Shown here in pieces: positions 6,605-8,039 of a stretch of 8,039 nt of DNA (within the stretch, counting starts at the first letter, position 1; each line of letters starts with the position of its first letter). The notes under the pieces are model-generated. The model did not search any database. It was not told the DNA's origin and saw only the letters and a list, made by a program, of their open reading frames with translations. A program made the position numbers and the translations under genes. The stretch is from Candidatus Poribacteria bacterium. Lineage in GTDB: Bacteria > Poribacteria > WGA-4E > GCA-2687025. The stretch lies in NCBI GenBank assembly GCA_002687025.1, contig NYZG01000390.1, forward strand, positions 1 to 8,039, written 5' to 3'.

Positions 6605-6786
6605 AGTACACTCCTTTCTGGGCACCTGTTGGCCACGCGGACAGGCAGAAAGGGGTGTCGATGTCAGATCGACCGAGCGTTGCGAAGGTGGGCTGAGCCC
6701 TTTCGCGCTCTTGCCGGCTCCCTCGGAGAGCCACTCTGGTCTAAACGACGGGGCTGATTGGCCAGGCGTTACAGCGCAGACCAGAA
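6551..6786 (-). repeat. Copy 2 of the duplicated promoter-leader-start segment
   Basis: Partner of 1945-2178, in the same orientation. Similarity ends near 6551, inside a short direct repeat (CGAGGGTTC at 6546-6554, again at 6450-6458). On the other side it fades near 6786, just before an A-rich stretch. The -35 equivalent has changed to CTGGCC (6765-6760) and the -10 to TTTAGA (6745-6740), so promoter strength is doubtful here. Confidence 0.88.
6605..6733 (-). promoter_or_regulatory. Structured leader, copy 2, upstream of the ankyrin relic and propeller gene
   Basis: The four hairpins of copy 1 are present in the same order. P1 is at 6732-6716, P2 at 6706-6682 (inner stem GGGC with GCCC, loop TCA), P3 at 6673-6657 (GTCGAT with ATCGAC, loop CTGAC) and P4 at 6658-6608 (ACACCCCTTTC against GAAAGGAGTGT with one mismatch, then GCCTGT with ACAGGT using one G-U). 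The Shine-Dalgarno AAAGGAG (6617-6611) again lies in the 3' arm of P4. The helices survive although the downstream ankyrin gene is gone, so either the loss is recent or the leader has a job for the propeller gene. Confidence 0.72.
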
Positions 6787-6798
6787 AAACCAATATCG

Positions 6799-6857
6799 CG
6801 CCACGGCGGGCGGCTGCTGCTTCCCAGCGTCGGGCGCCGCGCTGGGCCGCCGTGGCG
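6799..6857. repeat. Large interrupted inverted repeat, 18 bp in two helices
   Basis: CGCCACGGCGG (6799-6809) is perfectly complementary to CCGCCGTGGCG (6847-6857). Inside, CCCAGCG (6823-6829) pairs perfectly with CGCTGGG (6840-6846) around a 10-nt loop. The two 3' arms are contiguous, so the helices can stack, with a 13-nt one-sided bulge at 6810-6822. On the minus strand five T follow about 9 nt beyond the stem, too far for a standard terminator. It may insulate the divergent genes or act in the NHL transcript's 5' end. Confidence 0.7.
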
Positions 6858-6970
6858 GAACGTGCGTGGGCCCACCGCCCTACCTGGGATCGATTCCGAC
6901 CGCATGGTCGTCAGGCGGCATACCCATCTCCTCTCACTGGACCTTCCACCCATTGACCAGACCAGCTATC

Positions 6971-6983
6971 GTGGACAGTCCAC
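6971..6983. promoter_or_regulatory. Operator-like 13-bp palindrome
   Basis: GTGGACAGTCCAC is a perfect dyad around a central A, 75 nt upstream of the NHL gene start. A one-base centre cannot form a hairpin, so a dimeric regulator site is the more natural reading. No second copy was noticed in the window, and a chance palindrome cannot be excluded. Confidence 0.2.
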
Positions 6984-7058
6984 GGCACAGCGATGTCCTC
7001 GGGAACACCGAGGGCGCTCTTGCCCGACCGCGGCCGCATGTTGGAAACAGGGAGACTC

Positions 7059-7952
7059 ATGGGTAGCGAAGAGATGCTGCGCACGCGGGCGTGGGAGGTC
7101 CTCCACAGTCCCGTCGACATGGGGTACAGAGTCGTGCCTGGATGGGGCTCGCTGCCCGAAGGCTGGAAGCTCGGGCAGGTAGCGGGCGTCGACACGGACT
7201 CCGAGGACCGCGTGTATCTGTTCCATCGCGGAAGGAAGGCCCCGCCGCTCATCTGCTTCGATTCGGCCGGAAAGGTCCTGTCCTCCTGGGACCATATCGA
7301 CTTCCAGCAGCCGCACATGGTGACCTGCGATGCGGACGACAACGTGTGGCTCACCGACGACGGCGCCCACATCATCTATAAGCTCTCCCCCCACGGAGAG
7401 ACGCTGTCTACCCTCGGCGTCAGGGGCGACCGCGGGTCGGGTGAGCTGTTCGACCGGCCCACGGACATCGCGTTCAACGCGCAGCGCGAGATGTACGTCT
7501 CCGACGGATACGGCGCCAACATGCGCGTTGCGAAATTCGACCCCGACGGCAAGTTCATGCTCGAATGGGGCGAGGCCGGGGAAGGGCCTGGGCAGTTTGT
7601 CCTGCCGCATGCGCTCACCGTCGACGACGACGGACTTGTCTACGTCGCCGACCGGAACATGTGGCGTGTTCAGGTGTTCGACCCGGATGGGGCACTCGTC
7701 ACCGTATGGACGCACATCGGCAGACCGTCCGATGTCACGTACGTTTCGCCGGGGCGCCTCTTCATCTGCGACGCTCCGAACGCAAGGGTGACCGAGGTCA
7801 CCATGGCGGGCGAGGTGGTCGGCTTCTTCGGCGAACTCGGTCGCAACCCGGGCCAGATGGCGGGGAATCACGCCATCGCCTTCTTGCCCAACGGGGACAT
7901 CATCAACGGTCAGTTGGACGGTCGCGTCCAGAAGTTCGCGCTATCGTCGTGA
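7059..7952 (+). CDS. NHL-repeat beta-propeller protein, PAL-like (peptidyl-hydroxyglycine amidating lyase fold)
   Basis: A 297-aa protein covering a single six-bladed NHL propeller. In animals the peptidyl-alpha-hydroxyglycine alpha-amidating lyase cleaves hydroxyglycine-extended peptides to amides plus glyoxylate using zinc. Positions matching its known site are visible: FHRG with Arg57, His86 in QPHMV, Tyr151 in SDGYG, His184 in LPHAL, Arg199 in ADRN, and His271 in GNHAI near the last blade. The three His would be the zinc ligands. The Met that lies two residues before the last His in animal enzymes is not in that place; Met267 is four before. NHL signatures recur, for example DNVWLTDDG (94-102) and GLVYVADRN (192-200). 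There is no signal peptide, unlike the secreted animal enzyme, and bacterial relatives have no settled substrate. The ATG at 7059 has GGGAG 4 nt upstream; in-frame ATGs at 7038 and 6993 lack one. Confidence 0.88.
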   Translation: MGSEEMLRTRAWEVLHSPVDMGYRVVPGWGSLPEGWKLGQVAGVDTDSEDRVYLFHRGRKAPPLICFDSAGKVLSSWDHIDFQQPHMVTCDADDNVWLTDDGAHIIYKLSPHGETLSTLGVRGDRGSGELFDRPTDIAFNAQREMYVSDGYGANMRVAKFDPDGKFMLEWGEAGEGPGQFVLPHALTVDDDGLVYVADRNMWRVQVFDPDGALVTVWTHIGRPSDVTYVSPGRLFICDAPNARVTEVTMAGEVVGFFGELGRNPGQMAGNHAIAFLPNGDIINGQLDGRVQKFALSS

Positions 7953-8039
7953 CTACTCAGCCTGATCTGGGACGCCCCCTGGCCGGGAGGTGTGTGTCTG
8001 GGTTAGGGTCTCGCCATGGCCCCTCTACCATCGTTCCGC

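Larger units (their letters stand above)
6733..7058. other. Divergent intergenic region between the relic/propeller unit and the NHL gene
   Basis: The left part, to about 6786, is the upstream end of the duplicated segment with a weakened minus-strand promoter. Then come an A-rich stretch, a large interrupted hairpin (6799-6857), the perfect palindrome GTGGGCCCAC (6866-6875), an operator-like palindrome (6971-6983) and a small 6-bp stem, CCTCGG with CCGAGG (6997-7013). I see no convincing plus-strand promoter for the NHL gene; TTGACC at 6953 has no -10 at a usable distance. No coding frame here has support. Confidence 0.6.

Noticed and set aside
6966..7871. A 301-codon minus-strand frame opposite the NHL gene
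   Set aside because: The plus-strand frame carries NHL repeats and the PAL-type Arg, Tyr and His positions. The antisense frame mirrors its codons and has no recognisable domain or ribosome-binding site.
7953..8015. GC-rich possible terminator after the NHL gene
   Set aside because: The CCCCC...GGGAGG pairing is imperfect and no T-run follows.
8016..8039. ATG followed by seven sense codons to the window end
   Set aside because: Only eight codons are visible and the ribosome-binding site is weak (AGGG about 9 nt upstream), so a next gene cannot be claimed.

Overview
The window is GC-rich DNA carrying three long genes. Two are on the minus strand: an ankyrin-repeat protein and a very large beta-propeller lipoprotein. 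The third, on the plus strand, is divergent and encodes an NHL-repeat protein related to peptidylglycine amidating lyase. Ankyrin proteins with this N-terminal module, Reg_prop-type propellers and PAL-like NHL proteins occur together in uncultured, environmental or host-associated diderm lineages (Latescibacterota, Poribacteria, Acidobacteriota and relatives). That placement is a guess from gene content; nothing here fixes the phylum. There is no phage, IS element, CRISPR array, tRNA or rRNA.

Layout, left to right. Positions 1-151 are a flank holding only a doubtful fragment whose start resembles a pterin-4a-carbinolamine dehydratase. The ankyrin gene runs 1996->152 on the minus strand and ends in two tandem helix-hairpin-helix modules like those of family X DNA polymerases. 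Upstream of it (1997-2158) lie a promoter-like pair and a leader of about 128 nt that folds into four consecutive hairpins, the last of which pairs with the Shine-Dalgarno sequence. The propeller gene runs 6318->2233 (about 1361 aa) and encodes a lipoprotein signal peptide followed by about 29 propeller blades, with no kinase or membrane domain. Upstream of it, at 6551-6786, is a second copy of the ankyrin leader plus the first 17 codons of an ankyrin-type gene; that reading frame then loses all similarity and stops at 6338, 19 nt before the propeller start. The divergent intergenic region to 7058 holds a striking 18-bp interrupted hairpin. The NHL/PAL-like gene occupies 7059-7952 on the plus strand, and the last 87 bases hold nothing I can support.

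The strongest new signal is the duplicated leader. The two copies (about 80% identical by hand alignment) keep all four hairpins. They differ mainly in loops and linkers, include single-base indels that rule out translation, and show a G-C to C-G compensatory exchange in the second hairpin. The final hairpin masks the ribosome-binding site in both. This looks like a cis-regulatory RNA that controls translation of an ankyrin gene family, and one copy now sits upstream of the propeller lipoprotein gene. I do not recognise it as a known riboswitch class, but I could not search Rfam.
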